DNA of 64,000 nucleotides from Erinaceus europaeus. Lineage: Eukaryota; Chordata; Mammalia; Eulipotyphla; Erinaceidae. Under the pieces are notes generated by a model. It was not told where the DNA came from. It was given only the letters and a program-made list of their open reading frames with translations, and did not search any database. This document shows positions 31,555 through 41,350 of the stretch, one piece after another. Each line of letters opens with the position of its first letter. Positions within the stretch are counted from its first letter, which is position 1. The translations under genes were made by a program, and so were the position numbers. The DNA lies in assembly GCF_950295315.1 (NCBI RefSeq), contig NC_080168.1, positions 70,441,254-70,505,253 of the forward strand, in the 5' to 3' direction.

Positions 31555-31641
31555 AAGAGAGTGAAAGGAGGAAAGGAAAAAGGAAAGAAAGGAAGGAAGG
31601 AAGGAAGGAAAAAAGGAATAAAGAAAGAAAGAAGGAAAGAG

Positions 31642-31700
<59 letters not shown>

Positions 31701-31702
31701 AA
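31555..31702. repeat. (GAAA)n / (GGAA)n purine microsatellite
   Basis: Long GAAA array with GGAA interruptions. It accounts for Lys/Glu-rich and Phe/Leu-rich open frames. Confidence 0.92.
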
Positions 31703-32080
31703 TTGTTCAATTATCAGCAGGTAAGTTCTGGTTGAGGTGGGCCTGCTAGGACTGTGTGTGAACTGAGAGGCATGAAAGCCCTGCCACTTCACAGCACAGT
31801 GAACTATAAAGCTGCTCCAGGCCACTCATAGCCCCCATGTCTCTTACAAGTCAGGGATGGGGACAGAGTTCACCAGGGAGAGTTCAAGCCTTACTGGGTG
31901 CAGTCCACAAATTCAAATACTGGCATGAGATGTGAATTTCAGGCTGCTGAAGGAAGCTCAGGTGCTGTGGCCTCTGACATCTCTCTCTTGCTCTCTCTTT
32001 GCTCCTCCTCCTATTTATCCTTAAGTGGAAACTAAGCCCATAAAAATTGGATGAACACTCTCCCCAGTCAACTAAATATC

Positions 32081-32290
32081 AAAGGAGACCACTTGGGACC
32101 ATAATAAGACAGGACTAGAACTACTTTGGGAAGCCACCAAATCACCAGAGCATCCAGAGACCACAACTCTGCCCAGACCTCCAGCTCTACCAGTTGAGAA
32201 ACTTCTCTAAAGAACAAGGAATATCAAAGATCACCTGAGACTACAACAAGATGAGACTAGGACTACTTTGGGAATCCACCAAGTCAGTGG
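32081..32290 (+). repeat. Tandem repeat in the L1 5' UTR
   Basis: A segment near 32081-32146 ('aaggagaccacttgggacc...aactactttgggaagccaccaa') recurs near 32225-32290 ('aagatcacctgagactac...gactactttgggaatccaccaa'), a spacing of about 143 bp. The copy at 60.9 kb shows one unit only. Confidence 0.6.
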
Positions 32291-32875
32291 TGAGTGGCTC
32301 ATGGACAGAGAGGCGCCTAAGGAGAGATTCCTGGGGCTAAAGCCCTTATCTACTCCTGAGTGGCTGTAACAGTCTGGCAGTTTTCCAGTTGAGGAGCCAC
32401 CTCCAGTCTGTTTTACTAATGAAAAAGACTGCTGAAGGGAGGCAAGGACTCCCCTAAGACTCATGAAATGCAACTGTGAGTCTCCATTTACTACTGCCCT
32501 CAGAGGCTGGAGCACCAAGGAAGAGGCCCTGTGGTAACATCTGGGGCAGGGAACTGACCAGGAGAAAACCTAAACTCCATGGTATAGCAGCACGGCTGTG
32601 TAGTGGGAGCCTTTCCACATTGTTCTCCTGATGGGAACATGGTAAATAATTGCCTCCGAACATGCAGACTATAAAGGGGACATGTTGAGAAACTCGCAGG
32701 ACCCAGCAGTGCTGCCAGGCTTGGTTCTGGCTGCCAACAAAGAAGCTGAATTGAGCCTGGAGCTTTGGATCCTTGGGGAGTTGGAGTCTTTTTGCATAAC
32801 CACTGTGCTATCTTTCCCCCATCTGCTTCATCTCTTGGTCAGGAGTAAGTGCTTAAGCTACAAAACCTACTTATA

Positions 32876-32879
<4 letters not shown>

Positions 32880-32906
<27 letters not shown>
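32880..32906. repeat. Poly(A) tract within L1 5' UTR
   Basis: About 27 A residues where the second L1 copy (near 61612) has a shorter A/G-rich run. Confidence 0.9.
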
Positions 32907-32908
<2 letters not shown>

Positions 32909-33650
32909 CCTCAGGCTCCCACAGCCTACAGGGAAGAAAAAGAACAAAAGAGGTTTTAGCAGTCACTGTCCTTCAACCCAGGGACTGAGAAAACATTAAA
33001 ACAACTGTTAATTTCCACAACTGTGAACTCTTTAGGTACTTTACTTAGACACAAGTTAATCCAGGCAAGAGTGATCAGTTGACTGAAAAGTACTAATAGA
33101 GAAGGACCTCATAACACACTATAATAATGATTAAACCAAGGAGAAACATTGGAGAAATTAACTAGACAAAAATCCAGCAAAAAGACCCCAAAGTTATAAT
33201 CACAGAAGAATGAGGTCAACATCCAAATTCTAATTGAGGAATTAATCAAAGGAGTGAGGAAAGAGTTTGAAAGATTTTCATAACAAATTTAGAAACAACA
33301 AATGAGACTGAAAGAAAGAACTGATTATCGCAAGGTAATTAGAGAGGTGAAAGATGAAATAGCTGAGCTAAGGGCACAACTAGCTGAATAAGCTAAAAGT
33401 ATCAAAACAGGGTAACAAAATACCTGAGCTACAGAAAAGAACAGAGGGGAGAGAGGATAGAATAAATGAGACAGAAACAGAATTAGCAAGATTGAGGATG
33501 AATTATAGAAAACTAAGAAAGAAGTAAGATATCTCAAAAAGAGATTAAGAGATGCTGAAAACAACAACAGAGACATATGGGATGACTTCAAAATGGTCAT
33601 CTCTTTCTACCAGAGAAAGAAAGAGAGGGAGGGGAAGAAAGTATTCTATA

Positions 33651-34609
33651 TTCAACAGGGGTGAGATGGTATCTCAATGTTGTCTTTATTTGTATTTCTC
33701 TGACAATCAGTGATCTGGAGCAATTTTTCATGTGTTTGTTAGCCTTTTGGATCTCTTCTGTAGTGAATGTTCTGTTCATATCCTCTGCCTATTTTTGGAT
33801 TGGGTCATTTGCTTTTTTGTTGCTAAGTTTTCTGAGCTCTTTGTATATTTTGGTTATTAATCTCTTGTCTGATGTATGGCATGTGAATATCTTCTCCCAT
33901 TCTATGAGGGGTCTCCTTGTCCTTGAGGTTTAGGTAGGAAAGTGTTCCACAAATGGTTTCTCTAAGTATTTGATAGTTTATGGTCTAACATCCAGGTTCT
34001 TGATCCATTTGGAGTTGATTTTTGTTTCTGGTGAGATAAGGTGGTTCAGTTTCATTCTTCTGCATGTTTCGACCATTTTCTCAGGACCATTTGTTGAAGA
34101 GAGCTTCCTTTCTCCATTTAATACTTTGGGTCCCCTTATTAAAGATTAGATGTCCATAGGTTGGGGGTTTAATTCTGGGCTTTCAATTCTATACCACTGG
34201 TCTGTGTACCTATTTTTGTTCCAGTACCAGGCTGTTTTAATGATGATAGCCTTATAATATAGTTTGAGATGTGAGAGTGTGATGCCTCCATTTCTGTTTC
34301 TTTTCCACAAAACTGTTCTGGAAATTCTAGATGTATTCTGGTTCCAGATAAATGACTGTTCTATTCTCTTAAAGAAGCTTGGTGGAACTTTGATGAGTAT
34401 TTCATTAAATTTGTATATGGCTCTGGGGAAAATATTCATTTTGATGATATTAATTCTTCTAATCCATGAGCATGGGATGTCTTTCCATTTCTTGGTATCA
34501 TTTTCTATTTCCTTGATTAGTGACTCATAGTTTTCAGTATAAAAGTCTTTCATTTCATTGGTCAGGTTTATTCCTAGGTACTTTATTGATTTTGCTGCAA
34601 CAGTGAATG
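33651..34609 (-). pseudogene. L1 ORF2 fragment (C-terminal to reverse transcriptase), inverted
   Basis: On the minus strand the frame from 34553 reads '[20 protein letters not shown]', then '[19 protein letters not shown]', 'FIWNQ', 'GGITL', '[16 protein letters not shown]' and '[10 protein letters not shown]', which is the standard L1 ORF2p segment following the polymerase domain. Another piece near 33779 reads 'KHMKNCSRSLIVREIQIKTT'. A 135-codon uninterrupted run survives, so it is moderately young. Confidence 0.88.
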
Positions 34610-35315
34610 GGAGTGATCAAATCAATGGGGTTTACAATAAAAAATATTTATACCCCTTTCCATTATTAGGGAGCTACTCTCTTCCCTGGTCCAGCTTTCT
34701 GTTCCTTTTCCAGCCATCACATCATCTCCCCAGACAACAACTTGGATCCACATGCATATCAGATTTCAGGCTCAGGGGGAAAATTTAAAAAACTAGTATA
34801 GCCACAGGCCCTTTGGAATATAACTAAAATATAGCTACTAGCTACTTACAGAATGGAGGACTCCCCAACACATCATCTGCACTATTCCAGCCTTTAGGAT
34901 CATGATTATTCAACAATTTGTTTGGATTTTTATGTTAACTCTCTTTTCAGCCACCAGGTTCCAGATGCAAGCAGGATGCTGACCATACTTCCCTGGACAG
35001 ACAACCCGACCAATGTGTCCCGAAGCTCCACTTCCCCAGAGACCCACCCTACTAGGGAAAGAGAGAGACAGGCTGGCAGTATGGACCTACCTGTCATTGC
35101 CTATGTTCATCAGAGAAGCAATTACAGAAGCCAGACCTTTCACGTTCTGCATCCCACAATGACCTTAGGTCCATACTCCCAGAGGGTTAAAGAATGGGAA
35201 AGCTAATGGGAGGAGATGAGATACAGAGATCAAGTGGTGTTAATTGTGTGGAGTTGTACCCCTCTTATCCTATGGTTTTGTCAATGTTTCCTTTTTATAA
35301 ATAAAAAGTGGAAAA
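33651..35315. mobile_element. Twin-primed (5'-inverted) type B L1 nested in ORF1
   Basis: Flanked by the 16-bp duplication AAGAAAGTATTCTATA at 33635-33650 and 35316-35331. The left part (33651 to about 34609) is ORF2 on the minus strand. The right part (about 34610-35315) is the type B 3' UTR on the plus strand, ending 'ttttataaataaaaagtggaaa'. An inverted upstream segment joined to a forward 3' end within one duplication is the hallmark of twin priming. Confidence 0.9.
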
Positions 35316-35834
35316 AAGAAAGTATTCTATAGGACATAATAGATGAGAATTTTTCCAGGCTAGACAACATAAAAGACATAAAGGTTCAAGAAGTTCAGAG
35401 TGTCACTAACAAAACTAACCCAGACTTAAAGACACCAAGACACATCATATTTAGAATGAAAAGGAATAAACATAAAGAAAGGGTCCTGAAAGCTCCAAGA
35501 GAAAAACAAAGAGTTACCTACAGAGGAAAATCCATAAGATTAGAAGATTTCTCCATACAAACACTAGAGGCTAGAAGAGAATGGCAAGATAGATAGATAT
35601 ATATATATATATATATCAAGTTCTCAATGAGAAAGGCTTTCAACCAAGACTACTGTATCCTGCTAGAGTGCCATTCAGACTAGATGGAGGCATAAAAACC
35701 TTCTCAAATAAGCAACAGTTGAAAGAATCAGCTATCACCAAGCCTGCCCTGAAAGAGGTTCTGAAAGGTCTCCTATAAACAATCAGATCACCATAAACAT
35801 ACCAGATATCAGTACACTCTAAAAATCTACATTA

Positions 35835-36376
35835 ATGGCATTAAAATATATTCATCATATAATATCAATAAATGTCAATGGCCTGGATTCACCTATTAAA
35901 AGGCAGAGAGTGTGAAAATGGATCAGAAAACAACACAACCGTATGTTGTCTGCAGGAATCCCACCTAACTCAACAAAACAAACACAGACTCAAAGTGAAA
36001 GGATGGAAAACTACCATACAAGTCAGTGGACCACAAAAATGGGCAGGAACAACTATGTTCATATCTAACATGATAGAACTTAAAATAAATAAAATTTTAA
36101 AAGACAGGCATGGACATTACTTAGCACTCAGAGGATCAATCAATCAAGAGGACTTAATGATTATCAACATCTATGCACCCAAGGAGAGGCCATCTAAATA
36201 CATCAAACATCTACTGAAAGAGCTACAACAATATATTAATAGCAATACAGTCATAGTAGGGGACTTAAGCACCCCACTCTCTCAACTTGACAGATCATCC
36301 AGGCAGAAAATCAACAAAGAAACGAGGGAGCTAAATGAAATATATAAACTAGAACTATTGAACATTTTCAGAGTGA
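35835..36376 (+). pseudogene. L1 ORF2 endonuclease domain, frameshifted and truncated
   Basis: ATG at 35835 opens 'MALKYIHHIISINVNGLDSP', matching the start of L1 endonuclease, including the conserved Asn in 'NVNG'. A shift after about 24 codons moves the frame to the one starting at 35872, which carries 'CCLQESHLT' (catalytic Glu present), 'INIYAPKERPSKYIK' and 'VGDLSTPLSQLDRSSRQ'. In human L1 the corresponding motif is GDFN; here it is GDLS, so the catalytic Asn is Ser. The frame then runs into sequence from the far 3' end of ORF2 at about 36376. Confidence 0.85.
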
Positions 36377-36733
36377 AAATGGTGATTTTACCATTGTCAG
36401 CCCATCTTGGATGGAGCTTGAAGAAATCATGTTAAGTGAGATAAGTCAGAAACAGAAGGAGGGATATGGGGAGATCTCATTCACAGGCAGAAGTTGAAAA
36501 ACAAGATCAGAAAAGAAAACACTAAGCAGAACTAGGACTGGAGTTGGTGTATTGCACCAAAGTAAAAAATTCTGGGGTGGGGGGAGGAGCTGTTCATGTC
36601 CTGGTATAGGATGGCAGAGGACCTAGTGGGGGTTGTATTGTGTGGAAAAATGAGAAATGTTATGCATGTACAAACTATTGCATTTACTGTCAACTGTAAA
36701 ACATTAATCCCCCAAGAAATAAAGGGGAAAAAA
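36377..36733 (+). mobile_element. L1 type A ORF2 C-terminus and 3' UTR after the deletion
   Basis: 'aaaatggtgattttaccattgtcagcccatcttggatggagc' encodes the last ORF2 residues ('MLSEISQKQKEGYG'), then the type A 3' UTR 'gttggtgtattgcaccaaagtaaa', 'ggacctagtgggggttgtattg' and 'acattaatcccccaagaaataaa'. The same 3' UTR ends the elements at 26.7 and 57.6 kb. Confidence 0.85.
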
Positions 36734-36745
36734 TGGATGCAAGGG

Positions 36746-36955
36746 GCCAGCAGGTAGCTAATCCATAGAGTGCAGACATTACCATCCCTAAGGACCCAAG
36801 TTCAAGCCCCAACCACCACATGGAAGCACTTGCAGAGGGGAAGCTTCAAGAGTTGTGGAGTAGAACTAGGATGACTCTCCTCTCTGTGTTTCTCTCCCTC
36901 TATCTCTCTTTGTCTCTCTCTCACTCTCTATATAGAGGAGAGAAAAGGGAAAAAA
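36746..36955 (+). mobile_element. tRNA-derived SINE, diverged
   Basis: 'gggccagcaggtagctaatccatagagtgcagacattacc', 'aggacccaagttcaagccccaaccacc', CT stretch. A short 3' module ('gaacagtggaatcatatag...gaggtccagtgctaa') follows at 36966-37010. Confidence 0.75.
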
Positions 36956-37039
36956 TGACCTCTCTAGAACAGTGGAATCATATAGTCATTGAGGTCCAGT
37001 GCTAAGGATGCTGCCATTAATAACAACAACAATAACAGT

Positions 37040-37190
37040 AGTAAAGAAGGAGGAAGAGAAGAGAAGGAGGAAGAAGAGAAGCAGGAAGAGGAGGCAAAGA
37101 AGAAAGTGGAGGAGGAAAAGGAGAAAGAGGAGGAGAATAAGAAGAAGGAGGAGGAAAAGGAGAAGGAGGAAGAGAAGGAGGAGAACCACT
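37040..37190. repeat. (GGAGAA)n purine tract
   Basis: About 150 nearly pure purines, grown from the CAA-rich end of the SINE above. Confidence 0.9.
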
Positions 37191-37247
37191 GATTAGGGAC
37201 CTAAGCTTTTAAAATATTTTGGTGCTAGAATTGTTTTTCTTTATGGG

Positions 37248-37682
37248 TGTTGGGCATTATGCCAGCTCCCCTGCATTGCTTGATACTATGGTATATTAAC
37301 ATAATCATTGTTTTACTGGAAAGATCCCCACCCATGCCTGCAGGGTACATTAATTCCCGCCAACTTTTTACCTTCCCAGAGTGCATTGTTTTCTCCACCC
37401 CCTTTCCTAGCCAGTCCCGTTCCCGACTTGCCACTTCCATTTTTACCCTATAAATCCCTCTGCTGTTCCTGGTTTCACCCTCTTTTTCTCTTCCACGTCC
37501 CAACCTGGAGAAGACCTGGAGAAGGGCTGGCATGCATAATGGGAGGTGGCCATTTTGCTAGCTCCATGTGGCCTAAAACTGCTGTGCTCACACCCGACTC
37601 TGTGGCATCCGCATCAATAAAGAATTGTATTACCACACTGCCATGAGTTCCTTGTCTCTCTCTCCGGCGAAGCTAGCCAGCA
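37248..37682 (+). mobile_element. Solo LTR, second class II ERV family, perfect 6-bp duplication
   Basis: TATGGG flanks it at 37242-37247 and 37683-37688. Ends TGTTGGGC...CCAGCA. A TATA box (TATAAAT, 37449-37455) and AATAAA (37616-37621) lie in the right order for U3-R-U5. Its U5 'catgagttccttgtctctctctccggcgaagctagcc' resembles the U5 of the other LTRs read from the minus strand, so the two families are related. No interior remains. Confidence 0.92.
37449..37455 (+). promoter_or_regulatory. LTR TATA box
   Basis: TATAAAT about 167 nt before the LTR polyadenylation signal, in 'accctataaatccctctg'. Confidence 0.6.
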
Positions 37683-37748
37683 TATGGGAAGGTGCAGTAA
37701 TTGTCAGTCAGAAAGGGGAAGATGTCTTGATCCAATTTGTTATATTAA

Positions 37749-37858
37749 TTTTTTTTTAACCAGAGCACTCATCAGTTATAGATTTTAGTGGTGTGAGGGA
37801 TTGAACTTCAGAGCCTCAGACATGAGAGTCTCTTTACATTGTGGTATCTACCCCCCTT
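37749..37858 (-). mobile_element. SINE fragment ('accagagcactgctcag' family)
   Basis: 'accagagcactcatcagttatag', 'ggattgaacttcagagcctcagacatgagagtctctttac'. This is the reversed form of the family at 47540 and 60735. Confidence 0.75.
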
Positions 37859-37952
37859 AAATTTATTTTTTATATACCATCTCTAAAATGTTCATTTCTA
37901 GCAACATCAAAAATGGGTAAGCCTGTGAGCTGGGTAACTATTTTGAGAGTCA

Positions 37953-37999
<47 letters not shown>
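37953..37999. repeat. (CA)n microsatellite
   Basis: About 23 uninterrupted CA units. Confidence 0.92.
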
Positions 38000-38001
<2 letters not shown>

Positions 38002-38410
38002 CCCTGCCACACTCCCCTGCCATTCCCAGTTCTGAGCACTGTATGCATCCACATAGGGGCTGGGACTGCCCTGGGGAACCTTCCCATAGGTAGAGAGGTC
38101 TGGCTTGTCATTGCCCCCTTATTGGTGTGCATTCTCATTCACTCTGTTTCTCTGCAGCAGTCCTGAGTTACACTCTGGCTGCAGGGACTGAGCGGGGGAG
38201 GGATGGAGTAGTATTGCTTGGAGTCTGATAGGATGTTGAATTTATTAGGTGTAGGTAACGTCACCCCATGCCCAGCATCACACTTCATTGCTTAAAGGCT
38301 TCCCTCTCCCACTCTGGCAGAGAAGGTGTATATTTCCCAGAGTGTGGAATCAATCATGCTTCCACCTGGTGGGTGTGGAGGTGGGGAGCAGACTCAGAAT
38401 CCAGACTTTC
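38000..38410. other. Unassigned, probably unique DNA
   Basis: No recognised repeat or coding frame. Confidence 0.35.
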
Positions 38411-38411
38411 A

Positions 38412-38622
38412 TTTTTTTAATATTTATTGATTGATTTTATTTGATAGGACAGAGTGAAATTTTGAGGGGAGGGGAAAATAGAGAGGAAGAGGGAGAAAGG
38501 CACTTGCGGCATGGCTTCACCACTCCTGAAGCTCCCCAGCCCTTTCAGGTGGGGACCAAGGGATTGAACCCAGGTGCTTGCACATGATAATATTCAGTTA
38601 ACCAAGTGCCCCTAATCCAGGC
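38412..38622 (-). mobile_element. tRNA-derived SINE
   Basis: 'tttattgattgattttatttgataggacagag', 'ggcttcaccactcctgaagctccccagcccttt', 'gattgaacccaggtgcttgcac'. Confidence 0.85.
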
Positions 38623-38777
38623 CTTCCTCCTATCTTCTCTAGGGTTTACTATGAGATGAAGAAAGAAAGAAGACAAAGGAAAAAAAAGACTGAACCTCAT
38701 ACTCACAGACAATGTTATCCAGTCATTGGAGAGAAAAAGAGATCAAGAGAGAGAGAGAGTGAGTAAGTATTACAGCT

Positions 38778-38854
38778 AAAGGGTTAGGGTCAGAGTGAAG
38801 ACCAAAGGGTTGGGGTCAGGGTGAATGTCAGGGTTATGACCAGATTCAAGGTCA
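38778..38854. repeat. Short 26-bp tandem repeat
   Basis: 'aaagggttagggtcagagtgaagacc' at 38778 recurs with changes at 38804 and again more loosely near 38829. Confidence 0.55.
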
Positions 38855-38909
38855 AAGAAGATAATCACTCCATGGGCAGGATTCATGCTGGCTGGGGCCC
38901 TAGAGCCCT

Positions 38910-39254
38910 ATGTGCATACCTATAGTGCCTGACTATAACTACTGGCACTACTATTGTCTACAGGGCCACACACTGACCCCTGATGGCAGGGACCTCCCCA
39001 GCGGCACCCGGGGCTACCAGCAGCTTGCCCACCTGCAGGCTGAGGACACTGACAGCAGCTGCTCAGCATTCTGTGGTGGTGACTATCACTCTAGGTCAAT
39101 GAGTCTCTATCTGGGCAGTGAAGCCAGATGCCCTAGGCCCTGGCCACCACCCCTACAGGCTCTTTCCCCAGAAGTAGCTCTCAGCTATGGAGATTTTACA
39201 CTGTTAGTTCAGAGCGTATTGGGGTGTTGTCAACCTGAAACACATCAGATATAA
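38910..39254 (+). other. Open, GC-richer segment; possible exon or pseudogene remnant
   Basis: A 114-codon frame in sequence richer in GC than its surroundings, with an acceptor-like 'tattgtctacag|G' at about 38963. It contains a Tyr/Cys-rich start and a Pro-rich end; I do not recognise the product. Its length is not significant by itself, and no start context, donor or flanking exons could be identified. It is listed only because composition and frame change together. Confidence 0.2.
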
Positions 39255-39271
39255 AGCAAACAAAATAAACT

Positions 39272-39488
39272 TGGGAATGGCAAAATAGCTCACCTAGACA
39301 GTGCACTGCTTTACCATGTGCATGATCCAAGTTTAAGGTCAGTCCCACTACACTGTGTGGTACTGTGATATATCTCTCTCTCTTTCTCTCTCTCCCTCTC
39401 TTCCTCTCTCTCTCCTCCTCTCTCTCTTTCCTCCTCTCTCTCCCTCTCTCTTTCTCTGTTTCTTTTTCTCTGCCTCTCTATTAAAATA
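39272..39488 (+). mobile_element. SINE ('agctcacctagacagtg' family) with expanded CT tract
   Basis: 'aaaatagctcacctagacagtgcactgctttaccatgtgcatgatcc' followed by about 110 bases of CT-rich repeat (39370-39478) and 'attaaaatag'. Confidence 0.8.
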
Positions 39489-39491
39489 GAA

Positions 39492-39715
39492 TTGAGGGTC
39501 TGGGTGGTGGCACACCTGGCTGAAGACACATAGTGCCATGTGCAAAAACTCTGATTCAAGTTTCCAGTCCTCACCTGCAGGGGAGAAACTTCACAAGTGG
39601 TAAAGCAGTGCTGCAGGTGTCTCTCTTTTTTTCTCCCTCTCTGCCTCTCCATTCTATTTCAGTTTCTCTCTGTTTCTTCCCAATAAATGGATAAACAAAT
39701 AGCATGTATTTAAAA
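39492..39715 (+). mobile_element. tRNA-derived SINE
   Basis: 'ggtctgggtggtggcacacctggctgaagacacatag', 'cacctgcaggggagaaacttcacaagtggtaaagcagtgctgcaggtgtct' and 'cccaataaatgg'. Confidence 0.9.
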
Positions 39716-39859
39716 AGTTTAATTTTCACTGCTCTACATAGTGAAAAGCCAGCCACTTATAACAGAATCCTGGTGTTCTATTAAAACTCCTTCTAGAACT
39801 CTGAAAATGAAAACACAAAATACACCAGTGAAATACTCATAGTCTTGGCAGTTGGGAGA

Positions 39860-39894
39860 GAAGCAGGAAAGGAAAAGAAAGATTAAAAAAAGGA

Positions 39895-39939
<45 letters not shown>

Positions 39940-40005
39940 AAGGAAGGAAGGAAGGAAGGAAGGAAGGAAGGAAGGAAGGGAGGAAGGAAGGAAGGAAGGT
40001 AGAAA
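39860..40005. repeat. (GA)n / (GGAA)n purine tract
   Basis: GAAA, GA and GGAA blocks in succession. Confidence 0.9.
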
Positions 40006-40149
40006 GAAGTCTGGGTTAGGCTACTCTTTTTCTTCCTGATTTGTTATATTGCCCTGTTAATTTCACATAATTCTAAAGCCAGTTCACTATAAATATTGTC
40101 CCACATAACTTGGCAAATAATGAAAACAGTAATTTCAAAGAGCTGGCAG

Positions 40150-40390
40150 AAATCTCATCTAGTAGAGAAAGCACATCATGTAGAAGAGCATAGGCCCAAA
40201 TCTCAGGCCACTACATGGGACCACTTGCAGCAGGAGGGAAGCTTTGGAGCATTGGAGCAATGCTTCAGTGTCTCTCTTCTCTGTGCCTCTGTCTATGTCT
40301 CTGTCTCTCTCTCTTCCTCTGAGAAAAAAGAAATAAGTGGTAGAGTCAAACAAGCACCAGTGATAACCCTGGTGGCAATAAATTAATTGA
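40150..40390 (+). mobile_element. SINE, diverged, long form
   Basis: 'ctcaggccactacatgggaccacttgcagcaggagggaagctttggagcattggagc', CT stretch, and 3' module 'gtcaaacaagcaccagtgataaccctggtggcaataaat'. Confidence 0.65.
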
Positions 40391-40424
40391 TTAATTAAAT
40401 TAATTAACTAAATAAAAGCAGTCA

Positions 40425-40540
40425 AGGAAGTGGCTTACATGGGTAGAGCACGCATGGGTAGGAAGTGGCTTACATGGGTAGATACCTGGGGTCAGTATGC
40501 AGTGTGCATATGCTGGTGCAGTGCTCTGACCTCTCTCTCC
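40425..40540 (+). mobile_element. SINE fragment with internal 22-bp duplication
   Basis: 'aggaagtggcttacatgggtag' occurs twice, 37 bp apart, followed by 'ggtgcagtgctctgacctctctctcc'. Confidence 0.45.
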
Positions 40541-41075
40541 TTAACTATATAAATCCTTGGAAACAAAGACAGGAGGCTTCCACTTAAGGAGAGAGATGGC
40601 CAGGTAAGGTAGCAGGGTCACAGCAGGTGGACAGCAGGTTGACAGCCACTGCTCTGTATTAGGACAGGCCTTCTTGCATCCAGCCTGCTCTTGGGCTATA
40701 CTGTTGTGTAAACCTGACAGTGGCCTCTGGAAGCAGAATAATTGGGATGCCACACTTTGAGTTCTCTGTATGGCTTTCCATCTTGCTATGTAACAGGCCA
40801 CCCCAAAAGACAAGGGTTTAAGAGGCCAAGTGTGTTTCATCTTATGCCTCTGGAAAGTGGAGGCCTGACACAGGCTCTCAGTGTACTGGCACTGAGGGTG
40901 TCTCCAAGGGATGTGACTCCACTTTGGGGTGTTCTCCCCAGGGTGGGTGACTTGTAACCAGCAGGTGACCCTGGGCAGGTCTTAGGTATTTGTGGACTGT
41001 TGAAAAGATACCTTGGTTCCTGGCTTCAAGGCCTTTTGATGTACTAGTGTCTGACTGTCTGTCTGCCTGCCTGCC
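40541..41075. other. Unassigned; possible ancient interspersed repeat
   Basis: The 'gctatgtaacaggccaccccaaaa...ttaagaggcc...ttcatcttatgcctctgg' stretch (40785-40855) resembles words from old mammalian interspersed repeats, but I cannot name a family. Confidence 0.3.
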
Positions 41076-41079
41076 TGTC

Positions 41080-41350
41080 TTTGACTAGAGCGCTGCTCAA
41101 CTCTGGCTTGAAGTGATGCTGGGGGCTGAACCTGGGATGTTAGAGCCACAGGTATGGAAGTTTCTTGTTTTTGTTTTTGTTTTTTTGGAAATCATTACAT
41201 TATATCTCTAGCCCAGCTTCATGGCCTCCTAATTTACAATTTTTGTTTTTTACCAGAGCACTGCTCAACTCTGGCTTATGGTGGTGCTAGGGATTGAACC
41301 TAGGACCTCCTGCCTCAAGCATGAGAATTTGTTGCATCACCATTATGTCC
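41080..41350 (-). mobile_element. Two adjacent reversed SINE fragments ('gagcactgctcaactctgg')
   Basis: 'gactagagcgctgctcaactctggcttgaagtgatgctggg' (from 41084) and 'accagagcactgctcaactctggcttatggtggtgctagggattgaacctaggacc' (from 41250). The same family inserted twice or was duplicated. Confidence 0.75.

Larger units (their letters stand above)
33190..35778 (+). pseudogene. L1 ORF1 (RNA-binding chaperone), broken and split
   Basis: The part before 33650 encodes coiled-coil-like sequence with heptad-style Leu/Glu/Lys ('KDEIAELRAQLAE' near 33350-33390) and an 'AENNNRDIWDDF' stretch. The part from 35332 encodes the C-terminal domain, with 'REKQRVTYRGK', 'LEARREWQ', 'YQVLNEKGFQPRLLYPA' and 'KPALKEVLKGL' before a stop at 35776-35778, the pattern of the mammalian ORF1p C-terminus. 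Several stops lie in the first part, a TA microsatellite (35596-35616) disrupts the second, and a 1.7-kb L1 is inserted at 33651. Confidence 0.8.
32054..36733 (+). mobile_element. Near full-span L1 (type A) with internal deletion and nested L1
   Basis: Order on the plus strand: 5' UTR (about 32054-33190), ORF1 (33190-33650, resumed 35332-35778), ORF2 start (35835 to about 36376), then a jump to the ORF2 C-terminus, 3' UTR and 'aataaaggggaaaaaa' end. TGGATG flanks it at 32048-32053 and 36734-36739, a possible short target duplication. The ORFs carry stops and shifts, so it cannot move by itself. The 5' UTR and ORF1 match a second copy at 60.9-63.1 kb. Confidence 0.8.

Noticed and set aside
36986..37196. 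Leu-rich and Glu/Lys-rich frames on both strands, like membrane or coiled-coil proteins
   Set aside because: Produced by the (GGAGAA)n tract; both strands are open for the same reason.
38778..38800. Interstitial telomere-like 'gggttaggg'
   Set aside because: Only one telomere-like unit occurs inside a 26-bp tandem repeat; no TTAGGG run.
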